Shown: positions 8,310-15,536 of the stretch, piece after piece | Numbering within the stretch: position 1 is the first letter of the stretch | Layout: each line of letters opens with the position of its first letter | Assembly: GCF_030503675.1 (NCBI RefSeq) | Contig: NZ_CP129964.1 | Location: 1,426,001-1,490,000, forward strand | From: Lutimonas zeaxanthinifaciens | GTDB lineage: Bacteria > Bacteroidota > Bacteroidia > Flavobacteriales > Flavobacteriaceae | Direction of reading: 5' to 3' | DNA length: 64,000 bases | Position numbers and translations under genes: made by a program | Notes under the pieces: model-generated | Databases searched by the model: none | What the model was told of the DNA's origin: nothing | What the model saw: only the letters and a program-made list of their open reading frames with translations

Positions 8310-8344
8310 GGTATTTGAAATTTACATATTAACATAATGTTTTG

Positions 8345-8388
8345 TAAAATTAAGTGAATTTACAATTTTGAAATATGATTATTGTCAT
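8345..8388 (-). promoter_or_regulatory. FNR-like box and -7 element of the hexaheme cytochrome operon
   Basis: The box ATGATTATTGTCAT (8375-8388) matches ATGAT-N4-(A/G)TCAT. On the leftward strand, TAATTTTA (8345-8352) starts 29.5 bases from the box centre, the same spacing as at the other cytochrome promoters. Its last base departs from TAnnTTTG. The start codon is 36 bases downstream. Confidence 0.65.
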
Positions 8389-8608
8389 ATCCATGAAATT
8401 ATAATTTTTTTTTTAATTAAATATAAATAAATGTGATTTTAATAGATATTTTAATCAGTCAGTTTTATTTGTTTCATTTTTTAAAACTGAATAATTGAAG
8501 TAATTTCAATTGTTTATCAGACTGACGGACTTATTAGTAAGGATTTAAGAAGGGGATTCTGCCATTCTAAAAGTGGCATTGAAAAATGAGCAGAAGAAAA
8601 GGAGGAAA

Positions 8609-8647
8609 TATACCTCATCCCAAAATCTCATTTTGGGATGAGGTATA
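8609..8647 (-). terminator. Long perfect hairpin after the second monoheme cytochrome
   Basis: Arms 8609-8626 and 8630-8647 pair perfectly over 18 bases around a 3-base loop (CTC). It begins 10 bases beyond the stop of the gene at 8657-9055. The run of T after the stem is imperfect, so termination is likely but mRNA 3'-end protection is also possible. Confidence 0.75.
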
Positions 8648-8656
8648 TAAGGATTT

Positions 8657-9055
8657 TTATTCCTTAAGTGTTCTCATATAGTTGACGATTAGCCATCTAT
8701 CTTCATCATCAGGCATTTTTTTCGTGTAATCAGGCATATCATCTCTTCCAAAACTGGTTTTATAGAATAATGCACCATCTGTTTGTGCCTGGAATTCCTC
8801 AGAAGAAAAATCTCCTAAATCTCCATCAACCTCATCGGCTTTTTTTCCATCACCATATCCTTCTTTACCATGACATGATTGGCAATGTTTTGCATAAAGC
8901 GATTTTCCTATGGATAGATCGACAGAAGGATCTGTAGGGTTTTTCATGTTTTGATACTTTTCAGGTACAACCCATTCTTCTTGCAAAACAGAAGAAAATG
9001 AATAGAGCATAAATACTACTGCCCCGAAAAGAGTTAAGAATTTCAAGTTTTTCAT
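8657..9055 (-). CDS. Monoheme class I cytochrome c (paralogue B)
   Basis: The 132-residue product has a signal peptide, heme motif CQSCH at about residues 58-62, a likely Met ligand in MPDYTKKMP and the closing helix DRWLIVNYMRTL. From EEWVVP onward it is nearly identical to the product at 2007-2405; the signal sequence has diverged more. Unlike its paralogue, it stands alone, with its own upstream region and a strong hairpin after the stop. It is probably an abundant soluble or anchored periplasmic shuttle that serves the same partners when the operon is off, or adds to its supply. This is inference from duplication and gene order. Confidence 0.9.
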   Translation of the reverse strand: MKNLKFLTLFGAVVFMLYSFSSVLQEEWVVPEKYQNMKNPTDPSVDLSIGKSLYAKHCQSCHGKEGYGDGKKADEVDGDLGDFSSEEFQAQTDGALFYKTSFGRDDMPDYTKKMPDDEDRWLIVNYMRTLKE

Positions 9056-9167
9056 AATTGTTTGTGATTTATGGAATTAATAAATAAAATAATCTGTTAT
9101 GATTGAACTTTTATAGATTATTTACATTTTCGTGAAGTAAATTTCGGAAGGTATATCTTAATAAAGT

Positions 9168-9181
9168 ATGATTTAAATCAT
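9168..9181 (-). promoter_or_regulatory. FNR-like palindrome upstream of monoheme cytochrome B
   Basis: ATGATTTAAATCAT is a perfect 14-base palindrome and a close match to the classical FNR box TTGAT-N4-ATCAA. It lies 113 bases upstream of the start codon. At the 29.5-base spacing seen elsewhere the leftward strand reads GAAATTTA, which keeps the TTT but is a poor -7 element, so the promoter here is less certain. Confidence 0.6.
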
Positions 9182-9281
9182 TTGGCAATAATTGTAAAAT
9201 ATTGACTAACAATAAATTACAGTAAATCTTATTCCAATCTAACTAAATGCGCGAAAAAATGTTGACAAAAAAACCAGATTA

Positions 9282-9297
9282 TGTGACCCGGGTTACA
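9282..9297. promoter_or_regulatory. CRP-like palindrome
   Basis: TGTGACCCGGGTTACA is a 16-base inverted repeat with one mismatched pair and resembles TGTGA-N6-TCACA. A matching element, TGTAACCAAGGTCACA, occurs at 34713-34728 in front of another cytochrome-linked gene. It may bind a CRP-family protein different from the FNR-like boxes. Confidence 0.5.
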
Positions 9298-9356
9298 AAA
9301 GAATATTGGATCAGCAATATATCCGGATCAGGATCCCTTATTTCAAGGAAGTAAAT

Positions 9357-9426
9357 CAATACTCCTATAATAATACACCTATTATATTATACCTATACTA
9401 TTACACCTATAATAGTACACCTATTA
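9357..9426. repeat. Five tandem 14-base repeats
   Basis: The core CCTAT recurs at 9364, 9378, 9392, 9406 and 9420, exactly 14 bases apart. The units approximate TATTACACCTATAA with one to four changes each. They lie upstream of the monoheme cytochrome gene and could be a phase-variable spacer, a protein-binding array or simple slippage. Confidence 0.8.
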
Positions 9427-9458
9427 AGATAATAATCCTGACTATTGGGATAAAGGAA

Positions 9459-10064
9459 TCAATTAAAAATGAGCTTTGCCCAGGTTTGTGGAGATTTTAT
9501 TTCTGCTTTAGGCGGCCAGTAAGAATGCAGTTCACTGACATCGCTCAATTTAAAGGCGATTTTAATTTGATTATTGCCGGCTGTTTCTAATCCAAGTTTT
9601 TTTAAACTGATCTTAAACTCTATATTATCATTTTCATTTTCAAAAGGATATACATTGGCTTTCCAATCTAGATGATTTGTGGAACAGTTTTCCCAGTTAT
9701 AGTATTCTCCGTTTGAATAACAATTGCTATATGAAGAATGAAACCAATAGGTATTATCGGTCCATTGATTATTTTCAGCATTCGTCTGGATCAGAATTTC
9801 AGCGTTCAGCTTCCCTTTGTTTTTAAAGGTAAAATTTTCAAAAGCAACATATAAGTATTCCTGATCGTATTTAATTCTGATAGGAATTTCCCAATCATTA
9901 TCTCTCTTGACGGCGACCATATGCGAATTGAGCCATTCATCGTTACTTATGACTCCATCGATCACTATCGATTCTGAACCCTTCGAAAGTTGTATCTGCT
10001 GGCCCATAACCGAAGGAGCAATCATGAATATAAACAGGAAAAATATTGTTTGGCAAATTTTCAT
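9459..10064 (-). CDS. Secreted DOMON/CBM9-like domain protein
   Basis: The 201-residue protein has a signal peptide ending near MGQQ and a single beta-sandwich domain. The motif IVIDGVISNDEWLNS, the strand IRIKYDQEYLYVAFE and the later KISLKKLG fit the CBM9-like/DOMON superfamily. Some members of that superfamily bind heme (the gamma subunit of ethylbenzene dehydrogenase), others bind sugars. There is no CxxCH. It lies among cytochrome genes and divergently from the NHL-cytochrome operon, with its own degenerate FNR-like promoter. A b-type heme or accessory electron-transfer role is possible but unproven; carbohydrate binding is the alternative. Confidence 0.6.
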   Translation of the reverse strand: MKICQTIFFLFIFMIAPSVMGQQIQLSKGSESIVIDGVISNDEWLNSHMVAVKRDNDWEIPIRIKYDQEYLYVAFENFTFKNKGKLNAEILIQTNAENNQWTDNTYWFHSSYSNCYSNGEYYNWENCSTNHLDWKANVYPFENENDNIEFKISLKKLGLETAGNNQIKIAFKLSDVSELHSYWPPKAEIKSPQTWAKLIFN

Positions 10065-10081
10065 TTGAATATACTTTTGAG

Positions 10082-10125
10082 CAAAACTAATAAATCGCGC
10101 CTTTAAAAAAGATGTGATTTGTCAT
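10082..10125 (-). promoter_or_regulatory. Leftward promoter of the DOMON-like gene with a degenerate FNR-like box
   Basis: TAGTTTTG (leftward strand, 10082-10089) is a good -7 element 18 bases from the start codon. Its start lies 29.5 bases from the centre of ATGTGATTTGTCAT (10112-10125), which has an intact GTCAT half and a weak other half. Confidence 0.5.
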
Positions 10126-10153
10126 ATAAACTATTGCAAGCGATTTCTTTAAT

Positions 10154-10197
10154 ATGATAAACGTCATAATTCAGGTCAGGGTATTGACTTAATTTTG
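10154..10197 (+). promoter_or_regulatory. FNR-like box and -7 element of the NHL / 12-heme operon
   Basis: Box ATGATAAACGTCAT (10154-10167) is centred 29.5 bases upstream of the -7 element TAATTTTG (10190-10197). The NHL gene starts 31 bases after the -7 element. Spacing fits class II activation. Confidence 0.75.
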
Positions 10198-10228
10198 AAG
10201 TGATGAATAGAAGATCTGTTCAAGAATA

Positions 10229-11272
10229 ATGGTTAAATGGCTCCTTATGAAGAGGATCTTGCTAAATAGAGGATTAAAGAGGTTTTGCTGGATTGTAACC
10301 TTGGGATTGTATATCCATCCCATAAATGCGCAGGATTCAACAGACGTGGACAATTATATTTTTGCCGGTACCAATAGAATCGTTTGGATCGATCAAATTC
10401 CTCCTTTGAAGCAGGATATAAAGAAGAAAAAAGGGTGGTTTAAGAATCTGGTTTTTGGCGAAAAGGAAGTCAAATCAATTCAAAAACCAACCTATATATT
10501 AACTGAAGATGATAATGCTTCCATAATTCTTGATCAGGGACATGGAACCTTGTTTTTTATTGAGGATCAAAAATTGAGTATCCCAAAAGTCATCAAAAAA
10601 AAAGATAAAGAGTTTCCATCGCTTATTTCAGCTTGTTTATTGCCCGGAAATGAATTGCTTTTTACTGATTCCAGTAAGGAACAAGTGTATTTGCTTTCGG
10701 CTAATCGAAAGGAAATAGGAGTATTTAATGAGAAATTAAAGTTGAGCCGGCCAACCGGAATAGCCTATTCTAAAAAATCAGATCAGATTTGGCTGGTTGA
10801 AACCGGGATTCATCAGATTTCGATTTTAGATCGATCCGGAAACAGGATAAAATCTTTTGGCAAAAGGGGATCGGGGGAAGGCCAATTTAATTTCCCTACT
10901 TCAATCTGGATTGATAGAGAAGGGTTGGTCTACATCGTAGATGCATTAAATTTCAGGGTTCAAATTTTTGATTCGGATGGTAATTTCATTTCTATGTTCG
11001 GAAAGAATGGCAATGGAACAGGATTTATGGCAAGCCCCAAAGGAATTGCAACGGACAGTCATGGCAATATTTATGTTGTAGACGCATTGTTTCACACGGT
11101 TCAGATCTTTGATCAACAAGGTAATTACTTATACCAGTTTGGGAAACAGGGAAGGAGAACCGAAGAATTCTGGATGCCTTCGGGAATATTTATCGATGAA
11201 AGCGATCTTATTTATGTCGTGGACAGTTACAATTCAAGAATACAGATTTTTGAGCTTAATTATTCGAAATGA
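10229..11272 (+). CDS. Secreted NHL-repeat beta-propeller protein
   Basis: This 347-residue protein has a signal peptide ending near INAQ and NHL repeats over roughly residues 170-345, seen as recurring units: PTGIAYSKKSDQIWLVE, FPTSIWIDREGLVYIVD, PKGIATDSHGNIYVVD and PSGIFIDESDLIYVVD, each followed by a V/I-Q-I-F/L-D strand. NHL propellers usually act as protein-binding scaffolds. The stop overlaps the start of the 12-heme cytochrome by four bases, so the two are translationally coupled and probably interact. An alternative start at 10247 gives a more compact signal peptide. Similar NHL-cytochrome pairs occur at 14362-16388 and 27525-34689. Confidence 0.88.
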   Translation: MVKWLLMKRILLNRGLKRFCWIVTLGLYIHPINAQDSTDVDNYIFAGTNRIVWIDQIPPLKQDIKKKKGWFKNLVFGEKEVKSIQKPTYILTEDDNASIILDQGHGTLFFIEDQKLSIPKVIKKKDKEFPSLISACLLPGNELLFTDSSKEQVYLLSANRKEIGVFNEKLKLSRPTGIAYSKKSDQIWLVETGIHQISILDRSGNRIKSFGKRGSGEGQFNFPTSIWIDREGLVYIVDALNFRVQIFDSDGNFISMFGKNGNGTGFMASPKGIATDSHGNIYVVDALFHTVQIFDQQGNYLYQFGKQGRRTEEFWMPSGIFIDESDLIYVVDSYNSRIQIFELNYSK

Positions 11273-12966
11273 AGCAAGTATTGATTATCATATTATTATT
11301 CATCTTTGGTGCATTTGTTACGGATTCATTTGGGCAAGGTGTTAAAAATTCACGGCATAATTTATCAACTTCAGGACCGGGAAACCTAAAAAGTATGGAT
11401 GATTCGCGAATTTGTGTTTTTTGCCATACAACGCATACAGCGAATCCAAAAGCACCCATGTGGAACAGAAAACAATCCGGGGCTACCTATATCTTGTATA
11501 ACAGTTCAACGCTCAACGCAAATCCCGGACAACCTGATGGCACATCAATTCTTTGTCTGTCTTGTCATGATGGCACCGTGGCCATGGGTAATACGCTTAA
11601 GAATCCAAAAAGCATGTCTTTTGCCCGGTCAATGACCAAGAGGGGGAATTTAGGAACGGACCTTTCTGATGACCATCCCATATCATTTGTGTTTGATCCT
11701 GCCTTGTCTGTAGAAGATGGAGAGCTTAAGGATCCGGGAAGTTTAGATCCTCATATTTTGGACAAGAACAATAAACTGCAATGTATTTCATGTCATGATC
11801 CACATAAAGACATTCAGGGAAATTTTTTAAATCGAAGCAATGAGTTTTCTGACCTTTGTTTTTCCTGTCATGATAAAAAATACTGGGGAGAAAGTACTCA
11901 TAGTAATTCAACAGCTACCTGGAATGGAAATTTCCCTAAACCCTGGTCTCATTTAGAAAACCCTTATAATACCGTGGGGCAGAATGGATGTGCCAATTGT
12001 CATGACGTGCACAATGCACAAGGAAAGGAGAGACTTCTAAAAAGATCAGCTGAGGAGGATAATTGCCTTGATTGTCACAATGGTAACGTGGCAGAAAAGA
12101 ACCTACAGGTAGAGTTTCTTAAACCCTATAAACATGATGTTTACATGTATACAGGGATACATGATCCTGTAGAATCGGACATCAATAAATCCAAGCATGT
12201 TGAATGTGTTGATTGCCACAATCCTCATGCGATGGACAATAGTACCGCTGAGGCACCTCTGGTAAAAGGAGTTAATAGATATGTAAAGGGAATAAACGAC
12301 ACAGGATTGGAAATTTTTCCTGTAACCAATGAATATGAGATTTGTTTTAGGTGTCACGGAGATAATCCCGTAACCACAGCTTATACCAGCAGGTATTTGG
12401 GAACAGCGAATACGAGAACAGATTTTCTAACCAGTAATGTATCGTATCACCCGGTAGTAGATGTGGGCAGAAACGGTAACCCAAGGGCACTGATACAGCC
12501 TTATAACGCCAGTAGCAGAATTTATTGTTCCTCTTGTCACGCAAGTGACGGTAAGAACTCACCTGCGGGGCCTCATGGATCTATTTACCCTCGCATTTTA
12601 AAAGCAAATTACAATATGGAACGAACCCCGCAATTGGGGAAAAGCTGGCCCTCTTTGATTCAGAGTAATTTCGAACTTTGTTTTGAATGCCATGATTTAA
12701 ATTCAGTGACTACGATTCATCAAGAAATAAGTGATGGACATTTTATGGAAACTATAGGCTGTAACAGCTGTCATGATCCCCATGGGTTTGAAGGGGGGAA
12801 TATGACAGAAAATGCTTATGGAATTAATTTTGACCAGAGCGTTATACAGCCAAATCCAGTCAATGGCAAATTGATTGATCTGGATCAAAGAAAATGTTTT
12901 ATGACCTGCCATGACCCAGGCGGTGTAATCAATTATACACACAAGGCGGAAGGTGATGATTATTAA
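11269..12966 (+). CDS. Dodecaheme c-type cytochrome with N-terminal tetraheme module
   Basis: The 565-residue secreted protein carries eleven CxxCH motifs plus one CFMTCH (CX3CH) near the C terminus. The first about 210 residues (SRHNLS, CVFCHTTH, CLSCHDGTVA, DDHPISF, CISCHDPH, CFSCHDKK) follow the same order as the whole tetraheme protein at 13386-14030. The remainder adds hemes CANCH, CLDCH, CVDCH, CFRCH, CSSCH, CFECH, CNSCH and CFMTCH. Conserved DPH/DVH/NPH histidines after the heme motifs suggest bis-His ligation. It has a signal peptide but no lipobox or T9SS domain. It overlaps the NHL gene by four bases. Likely role: long-range electron transfer in the periplasm or outside the cell. 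Confidence 0.88.
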   Translation: MKQVLIIILLFIFGAFVTDSFGQGVKNSRHNLSTSGPGNLKSMDDSRICVFCHTTHTANPKAPMWNRKQSGATYILYNSSTLNANPGQPDGTSILCLSCHDGTVAMGNTLKNPKSMSFARSMTKRGNLGTDLSDDHPISFVFDPALSVEDGELKDPGSLDPHILDKNNKLQCISCHDPHKDIQGNFLNRSNEFSDLCFSCHDKKYWGESTHSNSTATWNGNFPKPWSHLENPYNTVGQNGCANCHDVHNAQGKERLLKRSAEEDNCLDCHNGNVAEKNLQVEFLKPYKHDVYMYTGIHDPVESDINKSKHVECVDCHNPHAMDNSTAEAPLVKGVNRYVKGINDTGLEIFPVTNEYEICFRCHGDNPVTTAYTSRYLGTANTRTDFLTSNVSYHPVVDVGRNGNPRALIQPYNASSRIYCSSCHASDGKNSPAGPHGSIYPRILKANYNMERTPQLGKSWPSLIQSNFELCFECHDLNSVTTIHQEISDGHFMETIGCNSCHDPHGFEGGNMTENAYGINFDQSVIQPNPVNGKLIDLDQRKCFMTCHDPGGVINYTHKAEGDDY

Positions 12967-13385
12967 CCCCAAAATATGTTTGAAAATCAATAGGGAGAGA
13001 TCCTTACTACGTCTTGATAATCAGCAATTAAACGATAATTTTGTCTTTTATATTTTAAAGTAAGAATACGCCGAAATTTTGACACTCATGAATCAATTTC
13101 ATCTTATTTATAACGAATATAAATAATATAAACTACTGAAAAACAGTATTTTAAAAAAAAGTAAAAATCACACAGAAATTTTTTTTAAAAATAATATTGT
13201 TGATAATATACTGAAAATCAAATCAATAAAATTTAATGTTAAAATTATGTTACAAAAATAGCACAACTGTGCTACTTATGTTACTCAAAATGATAAATGT
13301 CATCGTTTTCGATATAAGTGAGCGATAAATTTGAGGTAGTATATTATTATTAATAATCGGTTTTTTAAATTTAAATTTATCATTT
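12967..13385. other. 419-base intergenic region holding the tetraheme gene promoter
   Basis: Very AT-rich. I see no gene and no clear terminator after the 12-heme gene. The only supported element is the FNR-like promoter at 13290-13333. Confidence 0.65.
13290..13333 (+). promoter_or_regulatory. FNR-like box and -7 element of the tetraheme cytochrome gene
   Basis: Box ATGATAAATGTCAT (13290-13303) is centred 29.5 bases upstream of TAAATTTG (13326-13333), a full match to TAnnTTTG. The start codon is 53 bases beyond. With a start site about five bases after the -7 element the box would be centred near -41.5. Confidence 0.78.
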
Positions 13386-14030
13386 ATGAAAGCAAAACAA
13401 ATATTTTTAACCTTATCCTTGGTGATGGCATCATTGTGCATCTATAGTCAAACAGGGATTACAAATTCTGCTCATGATTTTTCAGGGGAAACGTGGACAA
13501 CAAACGGCGAAATTTGTGTAACTTGTCATACACCTCACAATTCTACAATTGTTGCGAATTCACCTTTGTGGGACCATGAACTTTCTTCCTTTGATTTTAC
13601 CGGAAATTTGTACACATCGACAACATTGGACGCTACGGACATGGCTAATCCAACTGGAGTATCAAGGCTTTGTTTGAGTTGTCACGATGGTACAGTTGCT
13701 CTAGATAATTTTGGTGGTAACACAACTGGTACTGCAAATATATCGAGTTATGCGGACAAAGGTGTTGGTACTAGCGGAAGTTTAGCGGCAGAGCACCCTG
13801 TTTCTTTTACATATGATGCTGGCTTGGCTACTTCGGATCCTGGTTTATATAATCCAACCGTTCAAACAAGTGGAATAGCTGGTGGAACTACAATTGAGGC
13901 CGACATGCTTTTTGCATCTAGAGTGGAGTGTGCTTCTTGTCATGATGTACACAATTCAGCGGGAAATCCTATGTTATTGATTAAATCCAATACTGGGAGT
14001 GCACTTTGTATGACTTGCCACAATAAATAA
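13386..14030 (+). CDS. Secreted tetraheme cytochrome, OmcE-like layout
   Basis: The 214-residue protein has a signal peptide (cut near YSQ) and four heme motifs: C44-C47-H48, C96-C99-H100, C182-C185-H186 and C208-C211-H212. Non-motif histidines H30, H51, H64, H137 and H189 could supply distal ligands. The order SAHDFSG, CVTCHTPHN, PLWDHE, LCLSCHDG, EHPVSF, CASCHDVHN, LCMTCHNK is the layout I remember for OmcE-type tetraheme cytochromes of Geobacter, which polymerise into extracellular filaments. It has no lipid anchor or T9SS domain, and stands alone between a strong FNR-like promoter and a strong terminator, which suits high expression. Filament formation is inference. Confidence 0.88.
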   Translation: MKAKQIFLTLSLVMASLCIYSQTGITNSAHDFSGETWTTNGEICVTCHTPHNSTIVANSPLWDHELSSFDFTGNLYTSTTLDATDMANPTGVSRLCLSCHDGTVALDNFGGNTTGTANISSYADKGVGTSGSLAAEHPVSFTYDAGLATSDPGLYNPTVQTSGIAGGTTIEADMLFASRVECASCHDVHNSAGNPMLLIKSNTGSALCMTCHNK

Positions 14031-14050
14031 TCATCATCATACATTGGTTC

Positions 14051-14087
14051 AACGCCTGAAAGTAATCACTTTCAGGCGTTTTTTTTT
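14051..14087 (+). terminator. Rho-independent terminator of the tetraheme cytochrome gene
   Basis: Arms AACGCCTGAAAGT (14051-14063) and ACTTTCAGGCGTT (14068-14080) pair perfectly around a 4-base loop and are followed by a T run to 14087. This is one of the strongest terminators in the window. Confidence 0.92.
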
Positions 14088-14291
14088 GGAGGATCAGTTC
14101 TTTTGGTTCCTGCCAGCGAGATCCTGATTAGTGTTTCGAAAATAAGAGTCCGATATTCATAATTATTTTGAAGATTTTTATAAAATATAGCTACAAAACA
14201 AATGGAAAGGACTGGGATGTATCCTGATTAAAAATTGATGAATAAAAACAGTCCTAATTTCTCTGAAAACACTTTAAAATAGGCCGTTCTA

Positions 14292-14335
14292 ATGACCAAT
14301 ATCATAGTTTTAAAAGGGTCGTATTCTTACTTTTG
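14292..14335 (+). promoter_or_regulatory. FNR-like box and -7 element of the porin-cytochrome operon
   Basis: Box ATGACCAATATCAT (14292-14305) is centred 29.5 bases upstream of TACTTTTG (14328-14335). The NHL lipoprotein starts 26 bases later. This promoter probably drives 14362-19445. Confidence 0.75.
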
Positions 14336-14361
14336 AAGTATAATTTAATTCATAAAAAGCA

Positions 14362-15438
14362 ATGAAAAATTTTAATGTTTATATCGCCTTTTTGGTTTTG
14401 TTTAGTGCATTTGTTTCGTGCTCTCCTAAACTGGCTCAGAACACAAATACATCTAGTAAAAGTATATTATACCCAACTGAATCAGACACTGCACGTGTGC
14501 AATTTTTGACTAGTATCAGTAATTCTCTTGCCGTTACAAAACAGCAATCAAGTTTTACCTCTTCTATAGTTGGTGAGCAACAGATCAAAGAGATCGCCAA
14601 GCCCTATGGCGTAAGTATCAGAGATGGTAAGGTTTATGTATGCGATGTAACCTTAAGAGCCGTGGCGATTATAGATCTGGATAATAAAACGTTTGATTAC
14701 ATGGTCCCGAAGGGAAAACAGTCCTTTGCATTACCATTGAATAGTTTTATTGATCAAGAAGGTAAGATTTATGTTGTTGATACCAATAAGCATCTGATAT
14801 CAGTATTTAACCAGGATCATAATATCATTGCCCAGTTTGGCGAGGATACGAATATAAACCCTACTGATATTTTTATAAAAAATGGGAAAATCTATGTGGT
14901 GGATGCAAAAGGAAACAGGGTCAATATGTATGATCATAAAACAAACGAATTTATCGACTATTTCCCTAAAACGGTGGCTGGAAATGATGACCATTTATAC
15001 ACACCTACCAACATTTTTATTACCAACGAAAGAATTTATGTTTCAGATCTGGGTGCTACCAATGTGAAGATTTATGATTTAGATGGAAAGCACGTTAAAA
15101 ACATAGGTTCACTTGGTGCCCAAATAGGGAAGTTTGTAAGGCCCAAAGGAATTGCTGCGGATAAAGAGGAAATTCTTTACGTAGTAGATGCAGCTTTTGA
15201 GCAAATTCAGATGTTCAATAAAAAAGGTGAGTTGTTGATGTTCTTTGGAGGGCCCTATGACAAGAACCGACCAGGAGGGTTATGGTTACCCACGCAAATG
15301 ACTATAGATTACGAGAATATTAAATATTTTCAGCAATATGTAGACCCCAAATATGATTTGAAATATATCATACTTGTAGCCAATCAATTTGGTCCGGATA
15401 AGATCAATATTTACGGAAGAGTGGATCTCAAAAAATAA
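14362..15438 (+). CDS. NHL-repeat lipoprotein of the porin-cytochrome operon
   Basis: The 358-residue protein has a lipobox (FVSC, cysteine near residue 20) and a six-bladed-propeller-like series of NHL units such as PYGVSIRDGKVYVCD, LNSFIDQEGKIYVVD, PTDIFIKNGKIYVVD, PTNIFITNERIYVSD and PKGIAADKEEILYVVD. It is first in the operon that continues with the 9-heme lipoprotein, the outer-membrane barrel and the 11-heme cytochrome. It has no cofactor motif, so a scaffold or cytochrome-docking role is more likely than catalysis. It is related in layout to the NHL proteins at 10229-11272 and 32179-34689. Confidence 0.87.
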   Translation: MKNFNVYIAFLVLFSAFVSCSPKLAQNTNTSSKSILYPTESDTARVQFLTSISNSLAVTKQQSSFTSSIVGEQQIKEIAKPYGVSIRDGKVYVCDVTLRAVAIIDLDNKTFDYMVPKGKQSFALPLNSFIDQEGKIYVVDTNKHLISVFNQDHNIIAQFGEDTNINPTDIFIKNGKIYVVDAKGNRVNMYDHKTNEFIDYFPKTVAGNDDHLYTPTNIFITNERIYVSDLGATNVKIYDLDGKHVKNIGSLGAQIGKFVRPKGIAADKEEILYVVDAAFEQIQMFNKKGELLMFFGGPYDKNRPGGLWLPTQMTIDYENIKYFQQYVDPKYDLKYIILVANQFGPDKINIYGRVDLKK

Positions 15439-15536
15439 TTGAATGCTATTGAAGAGTCATTGTTATAAAAGAGTTTTATTGAAATAGCTCCACTAAAGCT
15501 TATAGTATTCACCTAAGCTTTTTAAGGTTTTACAGG

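Larger units (their letters stand above)
8310..8656. other. Intergenic region between cytochrome transcription units
   Basis: This 347-base AT-rich stretch has no credible gene. It holds the FNR-like promoter of the hexaheme operon at 8345-8388 and the long terminator hairpin of the next cytochrome gene at 8609-8647. A short inverted repeat, AATTGAA-N5-TTCAATT, lies near 8490-8515. I see nothing else in it. Confidence 0.7.
9056..9458. other. 403-base control region upstream of the second monoheme cytochrome
   Basis: No gene is credible here. Moving up from the cytochrome start it holds an FNR-like palindrome (9168-9181), a CRP-like palindrome (9282-9297) and five 14-base tandem repeats (9357-9426), ending at the stop of the DOMON-like gene. 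For a 132-residue protein this is an unusually elaborate upstream region. Confidence 0.7.
14031..14361. other. 331-base intergenic region after the tetraheme gene
   Basis: It holds a strong terminator (14051-14087) and the FNR-like promoter of the next operon (14292-14335). The middle, about 14090-14290, shows no gene, repeat or RNA structure I can support. Confidence 0.65.

Noticed and set aside
9357-9426. Possible CRISPR array
   Set aside because: The repeat unit is 14 bases with no spacers between, and no cas gene is in the window. It is a tandem repeat.
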